Positions 63,241 through 64,000 of a stretch of 64,000 nt of DNA are shown here, in pieces; positions within the stretch are counted from its first letter, which is position 1; every line of letters begins with the position of its first letter. The stretch comes from Ascidia mentula. Its lineage: Eukaryota > Chordata > Ascidiacea > Phlebobranchia > Ascidiidae. The stretch spans positions 10,416,001 through 10,480,000 of the forward strand of contig OX387198.1 of the NCBI GenBank assembly GCA_947561715.1, read 5' to 3'. A program made the translations under genes and the position numbers. The notes below the pieces were generated by a model, which saw only the letters and a list, made by a program, of their open reading frames with translations, had not been told where the DNA came from and did no database searches.

Positions 63241-64000
63241 TGTCGCAAAATAACGACTTGGACAACGATGATCTATTGACATTCGCCGATTCTTTATTTG
63301 AAGAATGTGAAACTACAAAAGTAAAAAAAGCATCAGCTGCAAGAATAACATTTGAACCAAACGTAATAACGCCCACGTGGTTCCAACTATCCCAAAAGGA
63401 AGACCTGCCACAAGTGCTGAAATACCGAGCTGATTATTTGTATTACAAAGAGGAATTTCGTTCTGCCGCCGAAGTATACGAACAGTGTATTAACGCTGTC
63501 CCAACATCAAATCGAACGTTGCTTAAAGACGCTCAGGAGTCGCAAATTTGGTGCTTTTTGCGACTTGACGAACTTAATACAGCTAAAGAAAAGTTAATCG
63601 CTTTTACCGAAGATCTGGTAAGTAATATTGAAACTTGGGCTTTTTAAATCACCATACATATATGTCGATTTTGTTATCCTAAAGGTTTGTGGCCTTTTTT
63701 GTTTTGGACAAACTACGTTTGCCAATTTCCTAAACTATATATAAAAGATTTTTTGGTATGAGACGAACCGTATTCGTTTTTTCAGATAGCGTCGTCGAGT
63801 ACGTTTGAACAGCGCACTCCTTCGCTTTTCCTTGGGGTGCAAGTCTACCGTGCCTGTGGCTTCGCCGAGGAATATCAGCTGGCATTAAAACGCGGTCTGT
63901 GCACACACCCTCTGTATTCCGATTGGTGGCTGGAACTGGGTCAGTCGTGTCTTGCACAGGATGAAACCGGTTTTGAAAAAGGTTTAGAAACACTGGCAAT
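63241..64000 (+). CDS. C8orf76: C8orf76-like TPR protein, 5' part (runs off window)
   Basis: First exon 63241-63618 begins MSQNNDLDNDDLLTFADSLF and encodes the characteristic TPR-like run PTWFQLSQKEDLPQVLKYRA, DYLYYKEEFRSAAEVYEQCI, LLKDAQESQIWCFLRLDEL; a GTAAGT donor follows. The second exon starts at 63786 after TTTTTTCAG (IASSSTFEQRTPSLFLGVQV, then HPLYSDWWLELGQSCL) and continues to the window edge. Order and motifs match vertebrate C8orf76, a protein of unknown function with tetratricopeptide-type repeats. The gene is truncated only by the window end. Confidence 0.85.

Overview
This window looks like a compact, intron-rich chordate genome, most likely a tunicate of the Ciona type. The reasons are: every gene is cut into many short exons with clean GT-AG junctions; the introns are AT-rich, mostly 50-1000 bases; genes are 0.5-2 kb apart; chordate families (Vsx, CACHD1, PLBD2, fibulin, symplekin, a TNF-receptor-like protein) occur with strongly diverged sequence; and short palindromic MITE-like repeats are scattered through introns. 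The species call is inference. There is no sign of bacterial, viral or organellar sequence.

Region 1 (1-11.6 kb) is a local array of SLC17-type (sialin / vesicular glutamate / phosphate transporter) genes: the 3' end of one copy, then complete copies in +, - and + orientation. Exon lengths of 234, 175, 241 and 134 bases recur in all complete copies, so they are duplicates of one ancestral gene. The 3' end of the partial copy is about 96% identical to that of the next copy, so that duplication or conversion is recent.

Region 2 (11.6-17.2 kb) holds a Vsx/Chx10 homeobox gene (paired-type homeodomain plus CVC domain, 539 aa) with about 2 kb of gene-free upstream DNA and a 120-bp tandem repeat in intron 1. 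Region 3 (17.7-21.2 kb, minus) is a nine-exon fibulin-like extracellular matrix gene, convergent with Vsx. A tRNA-Leu(UAA) lies at 22.8 kb.

Region 4 (23.3-35.9 kb, minus) has two glycan/lipid hydrolase genes in tandem: a chitobiase-type GH20 beta-N-acetylhexosaminidase with a C-terminal hydrophobic tail, and a PLBD2 (phospholipase B-like 2) gene. PLBD2 is head-to-head with a CACHD1-like VWA/Cache membrane protein gene (36.5-45.0 kb, plus). A papain-family (C1A) cysteine protease with an unusual disulfide pattern follows (45.6-47.5 kb).

Region 5 (49.3-62.6 kb, plus) is the 3'-end processing scaffold symplekin. One of its introns contains, on the opposite strand, a complete six-exon gene for a 207-aa type I membrane protein whose single cysteine-rich domain resembles BCMA/TACI/Fn14 (TNF-receptor superfamily). 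Two antisense tRNA-Glu(CUC) genes sit in 3' introns of symplekin. The window ends inside a C8orf76-like TPR gene.

The nested TNF-receptor-like gene is the most novel observation. Exon boundaries were deduced by eye from splice consensus, reading-frame phase and family alignment from memory; no transcript evidence was available.
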